Below, in pieces: positions 1-8,017 of a stretch of DNA of 64,000 bases. Made by a program: the position numbers and the translations under genes. Source of the DNA: Thermoplasmata archaeon (GTDB lineage Archaea > Thermoplasmatota > Thermoplasmata > Thermoplasmatales > Thermoplasmataceae); the NCBI GenBank assembly GCA_021820525.1, contig JAKADM010000001.1:62001-126000 (forward strand). The letters are read 5' to 3'. Below the pieces are notes generated by a model that saw only the letters and a program-made list of their open reading frames with translations, searched no databases and was not told the origin of the DNA. Each line of letters begins with the position of its first letter. Position 1 is the first letter of the stretch.

Positions 1-150
1 TGTGTGCACAGCACCCGGAAAAACGAGGTAGCACATTCCAAGCTGCCTTATCCAGTGAAGTCTCTGAAATTCTGGTGTATCTATGATTTTCAAAAAATCT
101 TCATCAAAGTCTACAGATCCCCATATGGGGTCCTGAACGGTCTTAAACAT
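1..150 (-). CDS. HD-domain phosphohydrolase, N-terminal part (runs off left edge)
   Basis: The first 50 codons of a minus-strand gene are visible, starting at ATG 150-148 and open to the window edge. The translation begins MFKTVQDPIWGSVDFDEDF and continues through TPEFQRLHWIRQLG and VFPGAVHT. This is the conserved N-terminus of COG1078-type HD-superfamily phosphohydrolases (dNTPase/SpoT-like), in which the sequence normally continues RFEHSLG, supplying the first metal-binding His. The catalytic HD residues lie outside the window. The start codon is 12 nt from the inferred 3' end of the SRP RNA, so there is no room for a separate promoter, and the messenger probably continues from that transcript. 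A GTGATCC stretch just before the ATG could act as a closely spaced ribosome-binding site. The family call is confident; the substrate is unknown. Confidence 0.85.
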   Translation of the reverse strand, partial: MFKTVQDPIWGSVDFDEDFLKIIDTPEFQRLHWIRQLGMCYLVFPGAVHT

Positions 151-162
151 GGGATCACATCA

Positions 163-467
163 TACCGAACGCACCTGAATCGGGCCTGACGTCCTGTGGA
201 GTTGTTCCTGCATTTCACTCAACCCCGCTCTCCACCAGCATCCAAGGTTCCGGTTACCGTTGCTCCCTTCCGGACCTGGCGGAATCCCGGACAGGTGAAG
301 TTCCATGTCTCCTTTGAGTCATGAAAGATCAGCCCCCGACCCGGTGGTGCGAGATATCATGGATCAGTGCAGGCTCCACAGAGGCCAGGTTGGCCTCTTC
401 AGGCTGTCGTCCCCGCGTATAGACTTCGGGTAACAGGAGACGCCTAACCTCCCGACCTAGTTCGGCA
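163..467 (-). ncRNA. ffs: Signal recognition particle RNA (7S)
   Basis: Read on the minus strand, the segment contains the SRP54-binding helix 8 signature (CCAGGTCCGGAAGGGAGCAA), and near its 5' end an Alu-domain-like stretch (GTTACCCGAAG). The termini can be set by helix 1: TGCCGAAC at 467-460 pairs with GTTCGGTA at 170-163, giving 305 nt, the usual archaeal size. Long complementary arms (for example GAGGCCA..TGGCCTC) form the helix 5/6 region. The segment is G+C-rich compared with its surroundings, as expected for a structural RNA of a thermophile. The exact ends are inferred from pairing. Confidence 0.93.
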
Positions 468-487
468 ATACCCTTTATGGAAACATG

Positions 488-497
488 CTTATTATTT
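488..497 (-). promoter_or_regulatory. TATA-like box of the SRP RNA
   Basis: An A+T-rich element (AAATAATAAG on the minus strand) is centred about 25 nt upstream of the inferred 5' end of the SRP RNA, the normal archaeal TBP spacing. The upstream cob operon ends at 526, so this is the only promoter-like sequence available. Confidence 0.5.
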
Positions 498-525
498 TTT
501 ATTAACTTTTACAGAATCTTGTTTT

Positions 526-1506
526 TCAATCGGGAAGAAAGGAACCGTAGATTCTATCTATTTCATCCATAATTTCATTGTGATTGAATTCCCCCAATGC
601 CAGATGGAGATGGCCACCCATTCCTGCACCCTCTCTCACATTTCCTTCCCCGTATTTTCTGATGCCCTCATGGATGGATTTCTTAAAATCCATATTGGAA
701 TAATGAATGCGATCTTCCGGTACAAGTTTTTTTATCTGATCCCCTCTGTGTTCCATTATGGCTCTTGTTGTCCATAGTTCCACATTCTTCATATCCCCAC
801 CGAGAAGTCTGGCTATATGGTAAACTACCGCCATCTGGGTTCCGCCAGCAAGAACGATTTTCTGATCCCCTGAATTTTGAATATATGCTGATGCAATGGT
901 CTGCATATAATCCCCCATCTCTCTCACAATATCCTCAGTTCTATTCAATCTTCCAGTTCTTTCATATATTTTCCTTATGAACCTTTCTTTGATTTCATCC
1001 GGGTCATGGGGGAGTGAGCTGCTTGATTTGAAAGTGTTGTCAAAATTTGATATGACTGCTCTTGCAGTTGTTGTGCCACCGGGAACAGATTCACTTATCA
1101 TCACGCATGCCTTTCCCGATAGGTTCCTTGCAAGTTTCTTTCCAGATTCACGAGCCTTATGGAAAAGAGGAAGGGCCATACCCACTGATGGATCCCTTGC
1201 AACCTCAAGACCGGTTTCATAAAACTGCGTCTCAGGCTTCCTGTGGAATCCTCCGTTCACAATTAGCAGATCTATGTCAGTAAGGTTCATGCATGCCCTG
1301 GATATGAGTGCAGGTGTTGGTATGCCATCTGGAGTCATGGGGGGTATATTCATAGAAAGGCACTTTCCCTCGGCCATGATCTCAGAATCAAGCACGGGTG
1401 TCATAAATGAAATTTCAGGGTCAGCTCCTGCGGCCGAGATTCCCTTTATTTTAGATATTTCTGTTGAACCGCCAATCAAAATATTTAACTCCGGTCTGTT
1501 TTCCAT
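526..1506 (-). CDS. cobT: Archaeal CobT-type nicotinate-nucleotide:dimethylbenzimidazole phosphoribosyltransferase family protein
   Basis: The product of 326 residues matches the archaeal CobT-like family (UPF0284/TIGR00303): an N-terminal ILIGGSTEISKIKGISAAGADPE-type segment, a glycine-rich VPGGTTTARA loop near the middle, the segment LAGGTQMA, and GAGMGGHLHLALG near the C-terminus. The family is linked to activation of the lower-ligand base for cobalamin. It is the last gene of a minus-strand series cobD-cbiP-cbiB-cobT, and its start overlaps or abuts the cbiB stop codon. A GTG at 1515 is possible. ATG 1506 is preferred because GTGAT lies just upstream as a ribosome-binding site. Assignment of this archaeal family to the CobT reaction rests on family knowledge, not on residues verified here. 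Confidence 0.82.
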   Translation of the reverse strand: MENRPELNILIGGSTEISKIKGISAAGADPEISFMTPVLDSEIMAEGKCLSMNIPPMTPDGIPTPALISRACMNLTDIDLLIVNGGFHRKPETQFYETGLEVARDPSVGMALPLFHKARESGKKLARNLSGKACVMISESVPGGTTTARAVISNFDNTFKSSSSLPHDPDEIKERFIRKIYERTGRLNRTEDIVREMGDYMQTIASAYIQNSGDQKIVLAGGTQMAVVYHIARLLGGDMKNVELWTTRAIMEHRGDQIKKLVPEDRIHYSNMDFKKSIHEGIRKYGEGNVREGAGMGGHLHLALGEFNHNEIMDEIDRIYGSFLPD

Positions 1507-1511
1507 CCAAA

Positions 1512-2501
1512 TCACAGGTATATTTTGAAGAAATATATGAATGGTATATGAACCCAGATAAGGATGGACATAATTAAAAGAATGGGTATGGTTATGAATA
1601 TTGTCATTATAAAAAATGACAGATAGAAAATATTGAGGCTTCTCTTAATTTCATTCACATCAGGTGAAAAACCATTTCTGTTTATTATATATTTTCCCTT
1701 CTTTTCAAGCCTTACATTGAGTACAACGGCCATTGAACCCATGGAATAGGCTGCATTTCTGCTTGACAGGGAATATAACACTGATCTGAGGTTTGTCTTT
1801 TTCATATTAAGATTTAGAAGATAGGCCGAAACATAGATCAGTACAGCAGATATTCTCGCCGGTATATAGTTCAAAATAGTGTCTGCCACAGCTGAAGGCC
1901 TTCCAAAGTGCAAATATTTGCTGTCTCTGTAACCGAACATTGAATCCATTGTGTTTACAATCCTGTAAATAATCGCTCCTGCAATTCCAAATATGGAATA
2001 CATGAAAAGTGCACCGGTAAAGGAGTCTGTAATGCCCTCAGCCACAGTTTCTATGGCAGCAGAGCATATGGCACCCCTTTCCATATTGGCAGTGGGTCTC
2101 CTTACGCACATGGAAAGGTGGAACCTTGCCCCTTCAAGGTCATTCTGTTCAAGGCTGTTTATTATGGGCCTTATATGCCTTCCCATGGAGGTCAGGGCAA
2201 AGGTGCTCTTCAGGAATATGGCAAACAAAAGGATGAATATAAGGAAAAGGAAATCATAGGCATATAAAATATCGAAAACAATCATCAGAGGGATAGTTAT
2301 TGAAAGAATGGCAATCAGGAGAAGGAAGAATCCTGCAAGGGACCCTCGATGTTTTTTCCCTATTTTTTTCTCAATCTTCTCTGAAAGTTTCCCTGAAATA
2401 ACTGCGATGTGAAAGAAACCCCTGGGCTCCCCGAATACAACATCAATGCCTATGGCAACCAGCAGACCCTCAAGGGCAATTTTGAACATTTCAATATTCA
2501 T
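1512..2501 (-). CDS. cbiB: Adenosylcobinamide-phosphate synthase CbiB
   Basis: A 329-residue multi-spanning membrane protein. The N-terminal motif DVVFGEPRGFFHIAV corresponds to the CbiB/CobD signature (D-x-x-x-G-[DE]-P), and several hydrophobic helices follow (around residues 55-95, 160-180 and 290-325). The enzyme joins aminopropanol phosphate (or a related amino alcohol) to adenosylcobyric acid at the membrane. Its start codon lies inside the 3' end of cbiP (11-nt overlap), and its stop abuts cobT, so translational coupling in an operon is likely. An internal Met at residue 5 is an alternative start. Confidence 0.86.
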   Translation of the reverse strand: MNIEMFKIALEGLLVAIGIDVVFGEPRGFFHIAVISGKLSEKIEKKIGKKHRGSLAGFFLLLIAILSITIPLMIVFDILYAYDFLFLIFILLFAIFLKSTFALTSMGRHIRPIINSLEQNDLEGARFHLSMCVRRPTANMERGAICSAAIETVAEGITDSFTGALFMYSIFGIAGAIIYRIVNTMDSMFGYRDSKYLHFGRPSAVADTILNYIPARISAVLIYVSAYLLNLNMKKTNLRSVLYSLSSRNAAYSMGSMAVVLNVRLEKKGKYIINRNGFSPDVNEIKRSLNIFYLSFFIMTIFITIPILLIMSILIWVHIPFIYFFKIYL

Positions 2502-3900
2502 TTATGATCTGTGAAAGTACAGATGTTTTTAAATTTGCCGATACGGTATGGGAAAAATTATCCAGATCTCTGTTTAAAATTGCTGAATAATCCTCTTCTA
2601 CAGGGATTCCAAGGACATTATTTAAAAATTCCCTGTTTTCCAGGATTCCATGTATATTCGTACCGATTATCCTTCCGTCAGGGCTTATTGCGCCCTCCTC
2701 TGAGCCATCAGCCATTATGAAATTTTTACAGGCTCTTCTGCTCACATACCCGAATCTTATTTCATATCCCTTTCCACGAAATTTGTTTCCATTTAATTCC
2801 CCTTCATATTCAACCCGCTTTACTGTTTTTCTTTGAGAATATTCAAAATCCACATCCAGAAAGCCCATGCCCTTTCTTTTCCCATTTCCATCCTTGAAAT
2901 CAATGTTTTTTGAAAGAATCTGAAATCCCCCGCATATTCCAAGAATATTTCCTCCCGAAGCCATGAATCCGATTATCCTTTCCCACAGGCCTGTTTTCTT
3001 CAAATATTCCATATCTTCCTTCACATTTTTTGAACCTGGAAGTATTATCCAGTCTGCATCATCAATATCATCAGGTTTTACAACATATTTGCAATTTCCA
3101 ATTGCGCGCAAATAATCCAGATCGCTGTAGTTTTCAAAAAATGGATATTTTACAACGCTAATTTTTCCATGGCCAGCATTGGAGTAATCTAGCGAATCTT
3201 CTCCAGGAAGATTATGTTCAATATGAGGTATAATTCCCAGGCATTTCATCCCTGTATCAGCCTCAATGAAATCGATGCCCTTTGAAAGCATCTGAGAATT
3301 CCCCCTCATGTTGTTTATGACAAAGTACCTTATTGTATCTGGATACTGGGCAAGCCTTTTTGTCCCATATAAAGAGGCAAAGGAACCGCCATTTTCAATA
3401 TTAGTCACAAGTATGCCCGTGCCTTTGAACTCTTCCGTTAACCATGTGTTTGATATATCCCTGTCATAAAGATTTATTTCTGCACAGGAGCCCGAGCCCT
3501 CTCCAACAACAAAGTCATATTCATCAAGCAGGCTTGATAATGCTTCTCTTACACTTTCCTTTCCACGATTCCTCAAGAAATCTCCATATTCTGATATGGT
3601 CATCTTTCCAAGCGACTTTCCGCAGGAAATAACCTGGGATGCTCCCATCCCTTCTGGTTTAAGCAGAATGGGATTCATTCTCCAGTCTGCCTCTATGCCG
3701 GCGGCCTTTGCCTGAAGCCACTGTGCCCTTGAAATTTCTTCCCCTTTCTCTGTGGATATGGAGTTCAGAGACATATTCATTGCCTTAAAGGGGGCTACCC
3801 TGTATCCCTTTTCTTTCAAAATTCTGCACATGGCCATTGCAAAAGTTGTCTTTCCAGCACTGGAGGATGTCCCAATTATGTGTATGAACCTACCGGTAAT
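2491..3900 (-). CDS. cbiP: Cobyric acid synthase CbiP, apparently starting at ATT
   Basis: Glutamine-dependent amidation of adenosylcobyrinic acid a,c-diamide. The frame carries the N-terminal P-loop GTSSSAGKT, the substrate segment APFKAMNMSLNS, and a class I glutaminase domain with Cys in GICGGFQ and a C-terminal GTNIHG. The first ATG in frame (3837) lies after the P-loop and would delete it, so it cannot be the real start. Upstream to the stop at 3906-3904 there is no ATG, GTG or TTG. The best candidate is ATT at 3900, giving MTGRFIHIIGTSSSAGKTT, 5 nt after a perfect GGTGAT. That start gives 469 residues, close to the usual CbiP length of about 480-500, and an 11-nt overlap with the upstream cobD-like gene. 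ATA at 3885 is a second option. Confidence 0.88.
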   Translation of the reverse strand: MTGRFIHIIGTSSSAGKTTFAMAMCRILKEKGYRVAPFKAMNMSLNSISTEKGEEISRAQWLQAKAAGIEADWRMNPILLKPEGMGASQVISCGKSLGKMTISEYGDFLRNRGKESVREALSSLLDEYDFVVGEGSGSCAEINLYDRDISNTWLTEEFKGTGILVTNIENGGSFASLYGTKRLAQYPDTIRYFVINNMRGNSQMLSKGIDFIEADTGMKCLGIIPHIEHNLPGEDSLDYSNAGHGKISVVKYPFFENYSDLDYLRAIGNCKYVVKPDDIDDADWIILPGSKNVKEDMEYLKKTGLWERIIGFMASGGNILGICGGFQILSKNIDFKDGNGKRKGMGFLDVDFEYSQRKTVKRVEYEGELNGNKFRGKGYEIRFGYVSRRACKNFIMADGSEEGAISPDGRIIGTNIHGILENREFLNNVLGIPVEEDYSAILNRDLDNFSHTVSANLKTSVLSQIINEY

Positions 3901-4939
3901 GGTTTATCACCTTCTCTGCACTTTTTACCATTTTTTCATTAGCCTCCCGATCCAGGACAGCTGCTCTGAAATCCCTCGATGTGAAGCCATAAAAGTTTTC
4001 TAGAGGCCTTAAAAGTATGCCTTCCCTGATCATACTTTCGTAGAAATCTGAACCCTTTATTTTTCCCGGGATAGTAAATGAAATGAAATTTGCCTCAGGC
4101 TTTCCAAGAATTGTGAGGCCTATACCCTTCAGTTCATTGATCATAATTTCCCTGAGTTCTCCTATTTTTTCAGGATTGGGTGAGTAATTTAATATTTCAT
4201 CCATATGTTCCGTATAGAATTTTGGCACAGTCCATGGAATCAATCTTCTTCTTATTCTATTTGCAATTTCCGGAGAAGATACGGAATAACCCAGCCTGAA
4301 TCCTGCAAAACCAGATATTTTGCTCATAGATCTCCCCACAATGGTATTGGGGTACCTTTCAATGAGGTCAACATAATCTATTCTTCTGTTCCAGGAAACA
4401 AAATCAACGAAAGCTTCATCAAGAAATAAAAAAATCCCAAAAGCCATGAGTTTTTCCGCTATAATGCTTATTGTATCATATGCCAAATATTCCCCAGTTG
4501 GATTTACAGGAGAATTTATGGAAACAATATCAGGCATGTAATCCCTGATAATTCCAGGATTTTTTTGCATAACCTTCAGGGGCAGTCTTACAACATTTAT
4601 ACTGGAGCTTTCTGCAGCCTTCCTGTGTTCGGAAAATATGGGTTCACTTAGAACTGCCTTGCCCCTCTGGAACATGCTATAAACGGCATAAATTATGGAT
4701 GTGAGGCCATAGCCCGCAACAATGTTCTTCCTATCAAGACCTGTTCTATTCGCAATTATTTCCTCAATTTTACCCTGCGAGGATGGATAATGGATCATTT
4801 CTAATGCGCTTATTTTAAAGTCTGAAGGAAGGTTTGTGGGAGCTATGGATGCGCTGAAATCCACAAGATTGGGATATTTATTCCTGATATTATAGAAGGC
4901 ATCGCCATGCTCAGGCATGTCTTCTGAAATGTCTTTCAT
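3890..4939 (-). CDS. cobD: PLP-dependent aminotransferase fold enzyme, CobD/CobC-like (threonine-phosphate decarboxylase)
   Basis: The 349-residue product is a fold-type I PLP enzyme of the histidinol-phosphate aminotransferase/CobD group. It has the N-terminal EHGD..NLVDFSASI typical of CobC/CobD, the PLP-contact Asn in SPVNPTGEY, Asp in FLFLDEAFVDF, and the Schiff-base lysine in RSMSKISGFAGFRLGY. CobD makes aminopropanol phosphate from threonine phosphate for the nucleotide loop. Position at the head of a cobalamin operon favours CobD over histidine biosynthesis. A longer frame reaches ATG 4978, but ATG 4939 is chosen because it lies about 22 nt after a TATA box and aligns better with the family. 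Histidinol-phosphate aminotransferase remains the alternative. Confidence 0.75.
   Translation of the reverse strand: MKDISEDMPEHGDAFYNIRNKYPNLVDFSASIAPTNLPSDFKISALEMIHYPSSQGKIEEIIANRTGLDRKNIVAGYGLTSIIYAVYSMFQRGKAVLSEPIFSEHRKAAESSSINVVRLPLKVMQKNPGIIRDYMPDIVSINSPVNPTGEYLAYDTISIIAEKLMAFGIFLFLDEAFVDFVSWNRRIDYVDLIERYPNTIVGRSMSKISGFAGFRLGYSVSSPEIANRIRRRLIPWTVPKFYTEHMDEILNYSPNPEKIGELREIMINELKGIGLTILGKPEANFISFTIPGKIKGSDFYESMIREGILLRPLENFYGFTSRDFRAAVLDREANEKMVKSAEKVINHYR
3906..3911 (-). promoter_or_regulatory. Shine-Dalgarno sequence for the cbiP ATT start
   Basis: GGTGAT on the minus strand is a full match to the archaeal anti-SD core. It stands 5 nt before ATT 3900 and lies within the last codons of the upstream gene. 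Its position is what decides the unusual start. Confidence 0.65.
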
Positions 4940-4956
4940 ACAAATGTAATTATTTT

Positions 4957-4967
4957 CATATTTATAG
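4957..4967. promoter_or_regulatory. Shared TATA box between cobD-like gene and cobS
   Basis: CATATTTATAG reads as a TATA element on both strands (CTATAAATATG on minus). Its centre is about 26 nt before the cobS ATG (4988) and about 22 nt before ATG 4939 of the divergent gene, fitting leaderless transcripts both ways. Confidence 0.5.
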
Positions 4968-4987
4968 AGGTTAACCATTTACATGGG

Positions 4988-5767
4988 ATGAAGCTGATCC
5001 CATCCTTGCGGTCATCCATAGGTTTCTTTACCATAATTCCTGTAAACGACAGGGATTTCGAAAAGAGCGGCATATATTTGATGTGGATTCCCTATACACT
5101 GGCTGGTCTCCTTTCACTTCTGGCATTCTATCTTTTAAGTTATATTACGGACATATACATTTCTGCCATCATTTCCCTTATTATCATACCCCTTATCCTC
5201 GGGTTTCAAAACATTGATGCCCTTGCGGATTTCGGTGACGGAATCATGAAGAGGGGATCACCAGAGGAAAGATTCAGAGTTATGAAGAGCCCAGATGTGG
5301 GTTCTGGTGGCATCTTTGCCCTATTTGCGGTTTATTCCATAAGTATAGTTTCTATTTTTTCCATAAATCCAAAATACATCGGGCAGGCACTCCTTTTTTC
5401 CCAGTTAAATTCGGTAATATGGATGGTATCCATTATGTTTCGCAATTCTACGCGGGAACAGGGTTTCGCATATTATTTTAAAGAAATTACAGATAAAAAT
5501 ATGTTCTGCATTTCAAACATGGTTCCTGTTTTAATTATATTTGTTTTATTGTTTCAATCTCTTGTCATCCTTATACTCATATCTTTTCTATTTTCTCTAT
5601 TTTTCAGATTATATGCCGGGAAAATATTTGAAAAGATCAATGGAGACATCATAGGTGCAGGTGGGGAACTTGGAAGAATGTTTTCTCTCATTCTCATAAA
5701 TATCCCTGTACTGATTTATCCCATTAATCCTCACTTTCTCTTTCTCCATTTCCAGGATTTCCTGTAG
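4988..5767 (+). CDS. cobS: Cobalamin synthase CobS (adenosylcobinamide-GDP ribazoletransferase)
   Basis: A 259-residue integral membrane enzyme that joins the activated lower-ligand nucleoside to adenosylcobinamide-GDP, the last assembly step. It begins SLRSSIGFFTIIPV, as CobS proteins do, and carries the acidic metal-binding motif NIDALADFGDGIMKRGSPEER followed by VMKSPDVGSGG (family consensus LDGLADTxDG..MKDPxxGxxG). Hydrophobic helices cover most of the remainder. It is divergent from the rest of the cob genes and shares their promoter region. Its 3' end overlaps the convergent regulator gene by 44 nt, so antisense interference between the two transcripts is possible. Confidence 0.9.
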   Translation: MKLIPSLRSSIGFFTIIPVNDRDFEKSGIYLMWIPYTLAGLLSLLAFYLLSYITDIYISAIISLIIIPLILGFQNIDALADFGDGIMKRGSPEERFRVMKSPDVGSGGIFALFAVYSISIVSIFSINPKYIGQALLFSQLNSVIWMVSIMFRNSTREQGFAYYFKEITDKNMFCISNMVPVLIIFVLLFQSLVILILISFLFSLFFRLYAGKIFEKINGDIIGAGGELGRMFSLILINIPVLIYPINPHFLFLHFQDFL

Positions 5768-6446
5768 TTGAGGAGTAAATTGAGAGAAGGGGGCCTATCT
5801 GCTCCATTATTCTCTGAAGACCTATGGAAATATGCTCTTGAAAGGTTGATTTGGATAGATTCATGGAACGGGCCAGATTTTCAAGGTGCACCTTCCTTGG
5901 AATCTCAAAATATCCTGAATTTATCGCCCTCAGGATCGCATCAACCTGCCTGTCAGTCAGATCCCCAAAGAGGTCTTCAAGGGATATGTTAAATCCCTTC
6001 ACGAAACCCTCCATCTTCATGGACTTCTTCTCACGGATACTGGCAGGGCCGGTTTTCGAAAGGGCATTAAAAACATCTAAGGAGTGCTGTTCATCGGGTG
6101 AATAAACCACAATGGTTTCAGAACCCCTGTAATAGGATACGGGTGCCTTCCACATGCAATTTTTCGATTCAACGATTCTTATGGCAGAGTTATTTATATT
6201 GCATCTGCAGGAAATCATGGCACTTACCCTTGAATTGCTGAAGGAATATGATATAATCCTGCTGTTTACACTTTTCACAAGTTCCTTGAATGCTTTTTCT
6301 ATCTCCTCCACCTTATAATTCCCGGTAAGAAATTCCAGATAGTCTACAGTGGAATTGCACCATCTGTAGAACTTCAAATCCGGGAATCTTTTGGAAAGGC
6401 CGTTAAAAAGCATGTCATTTTCACTTTCAATGGTAATCTCATCCAT
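5724..6446 (-). CDS. HTH_10 (bacterio-opsin activator-type) transcriptional regulator
   Basis: The 240-residue protein has a C-terminal HTH_10 domain from about residue 165: LTDRQVDAILRAINSGYFEIP, then LARSMNLSKSTFQEHI as the recognition-helix region. The N-terminal 150 residues form a variable sensor-like region with no recognised ligand motif, though it contains two cysteines in ISCRCN. This family is common as one-component regulators in archaea. It is convergent with cobS (44-nt overlap) and divergent from the small gene at 6507. A role in cobalamin regulation is only a guess from position. Confidence 0.82.
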   Translation of the reverse strand: MDEITIESENDMLFNGLSKRFPDLKFYRWCNSTVDYLEFLTGNYKVEEIEKAFKELVKSVNSRIISYSFSNSRVSAMISCRCNINNSAIRIVESKNCMWKAPVSYYRGSETIVVYSPDEQHSLDVFNALSKTGPASIREKKSMKMEGFVKGFNISLEDLFGDLTDRQVDAILRAINSGYFEIPRKVHLENLARSMNLSKSTFQEHISIGLQRIMEQIGPLLSIYSSTTGNPGNGERESED

Positions 6447-6506
6447 ACCGGTCCATGCCGGTATAAAATATATGTGTTACTCTCACATATAATAAATGGT
6501 GAAAAA

Positions 6507-6767
6507 ATGACTGATGTTGTTGTAGAGCACAGATGGAAAGAAAAGAACGGTGAAGAGGTTGTAAAGGTTGTGGGAAGTATCATTGATATGCAAAAGAATA
6601 GCAAGCTTCCCCCAGGATTTACATTAAAGTCCATATCTGTCCTGAAGGGAGAGAATATGGCCATATGCAACTGGGAGGCACCAAGTGTTAAGGATATGAA
6701 GGATCTCCTCGAGAAGGTAAACCCACCAACGAAGCATGAAGTATTCGAAGCTCAGAAAATGTTCTGA
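6507..6767 (+). CDS. Small conserved-looking hypothetical protein (86 aa)
   Basis: Starts MTDVVVEHRWKEK and contains alternating beta-strand and helix patterns (VVVEHRW, FTLKSISVLKG, MAICNWEAPS, VKDMKDLLEKV), suggesting a small ferredoxin-like alpha/beta fold. ATG 6507 is preferred over an upstream GTG because GGTGA stands 4 nt before it. No catalytic motif is visible and I do not recognise the family with certainty. It is divergent from the HTH_10 regulator and may be its target. Confidence 0.6.
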   Translation: MTDVVVEHRWKEKNGEEVVKVVGSIIDMQKNSKLPPGFTLKSISVLKGENMAICNWEAPSVKDMKDLLEKVNPPTKHEVFEAQKMF

Positions 6768-6866
6768 GTCCATACTAATTTTTATAGAATTTTTAGCAAA
6801 TCCATATGACTCAATTTAGCAAGTTAAAAAATAATATATTTTTATTCCAGCATTGATTACCCATCT

Positions 6867-7046
6867 ATGACAAGATTTTATTACAAATGTAAAGACGTCG
6901 GTTTTGATTGCAGCTATTCAGTAAATGAACCCACAAAGAAAGATGTTTGGGCAAAAATAAGGATACACAACAGGTATGCACACAATCAGTTTGATATCCC
7001 ACCAGAGTGGGAGAAGAAAATTGATGCTGCCATAGAGGAAAAGTGA
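6867..7046 (+). CDS. DUF1059 family small protein (59 aa)
   Basis: A 59-residue protein with KCKDVGFDCSYSVN, the Cys-containing signature of DUF1059 proteins (consensus CKDxGxDC), followed by a helical segment with two His (RIHNRYAHN) and an acidic C-terminus. The family is widespread in archaea and actinobacteria with no established function; the Cys/His set suggests metal binding. Its stop codon overlaps a GTG start of the following GTPase gene, so the two are probably co-transcribed. Confidence 0.75.
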   Translation: MTRFYYKCKDVGFDCSYSVNEPTKKDVWAKIRIHNRYAHNQFDIPPEWEKKIDAAIEEK

Positions 7047-8017
7047 ATTTAATGAAACAGATTCCAACCATATTGAGATCGGATGAGATCATCAACAAGA
7101 GCTTGAGAAAAGCATCCAAAATTGAAGAGCCATATGACAAGGTATTCGAGAACAGAATAAGGAAGGAAAACATAGACAGGATTGCCACTGCTGAAAGTGT
7201 TGCTGCCCCGTACCTTCTTAAAATAGTAAAAAAATTCCCGACCATAGAGAAGATGCACCCCTTTTATGAGGATTTCATTGATCTCAAGTTTGGTGTGGAT
7301 AACTATAAGATAGCACTGAGCAATGTTCAGTGGGCTGGCCAGAAACTTGTGGAACTTGCAACTGAAAACATCAACCAATTAAAGAGGGCAAGGAAAACAT
7401 TTGAGATGGTCAATATTAGAAAGAGATATTATGGCAGATTCTGTTCAGTAATAGAGGGAATTGAAAAGGACCTTCTCCTTCTGGGTGAGTGCAGGGACTT
7501 TCTCAAATCACTCCCTGAGATAAATCCAGATCAGCCGACATTCATAATTGCGGGCATGCCCAATGTGGGAAAAAGTTCACTCTTAAATGCCCTTACCAGA
7601 AACGAGGTAAAGACTGCACCCTACCCGTTCACAACACAATCTGTATACATAGGGCACATGGCTGATGAAAATATGAAGGTTCAGATTGTTGATACCCCTG
7701 GAATCCTTGACAGGCCAATGGAGGAAAGAAACGATCTGGAAAGAAGATCTATCCTGAGTTTAAAGGATATAAAGGGAATAATTCTTTTCATGATAGACTA
7801 TTCAGGTACTTCAGGATATAACATAGATCAGCAGATGGCCCTTTATGAGGAAATAAGGAAAACGTTCCATAAAAAAACATACAGGATCCAGTCCAAGATT
7901 GATTTATGTGAAAAGAGGGAGGAAATAGGCATTTCTACAATTACCGGTGAAGGTATAGATCAATTGAGGAATTTTATCTTTATTAATGCTGGTGAAATGA
8001 TTGAGCAGTCAAATTGA
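7043..8017 (+). CDS. Nog1-family GTPase
   Basis: A 324-residue GTP-binding protein of the Nog1 family, implicated in large ribosomal subunit maturation. A helical N-terminal region of about 160 residues (NOG1_N) is followed by the G domain: G1 GMPNVGKSS (171-179), the switch segment PYPFTTQ, and G3 VDTPGILDRP. The G4 motif reads SKID rather than NKxD, an unusual substitution that could loosen guanine specificity. GTG 7043 lies 4 nt after GAGG; ATG 7052 is an alternative. The 3' end overlaps gltX by 17 nt, so a translation-linked pair is likely. Confidence 0.85.
   Translation: MNLMKQIPTILRSDEIINKSLRKASKIEEPYDKVFENRIRKENIDRIATAESVAAPYLLKIVKKFPTIEKMHPFYEDFIDLKFGVDNYKIALSNVQWAGQKLVELATENINQLKRARKTFEMVNIRKRYYGRFCSVIEGIEKDLLLLGECRDFLKSLPEINPDQPTFIIAGMPNVGKSSLLNALTRNEVKTAPYPFTTQSVYIGHMADENMKVQIVDTPGILDRPMEERNDLERRSILSLKDIKGIILFMIDYSGTSGYNIDQQMALYEEIRKTFHKKTYRIQSKIDLCEKREEIGISTITGEGIDQLRNFIFINAGEMIEQSN

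Noticed and set aside
3835-3837. ATG 3837 as the cbiP start
   Set aside because: It would remove the P-loop that is clearly encoded in frame just upstream.
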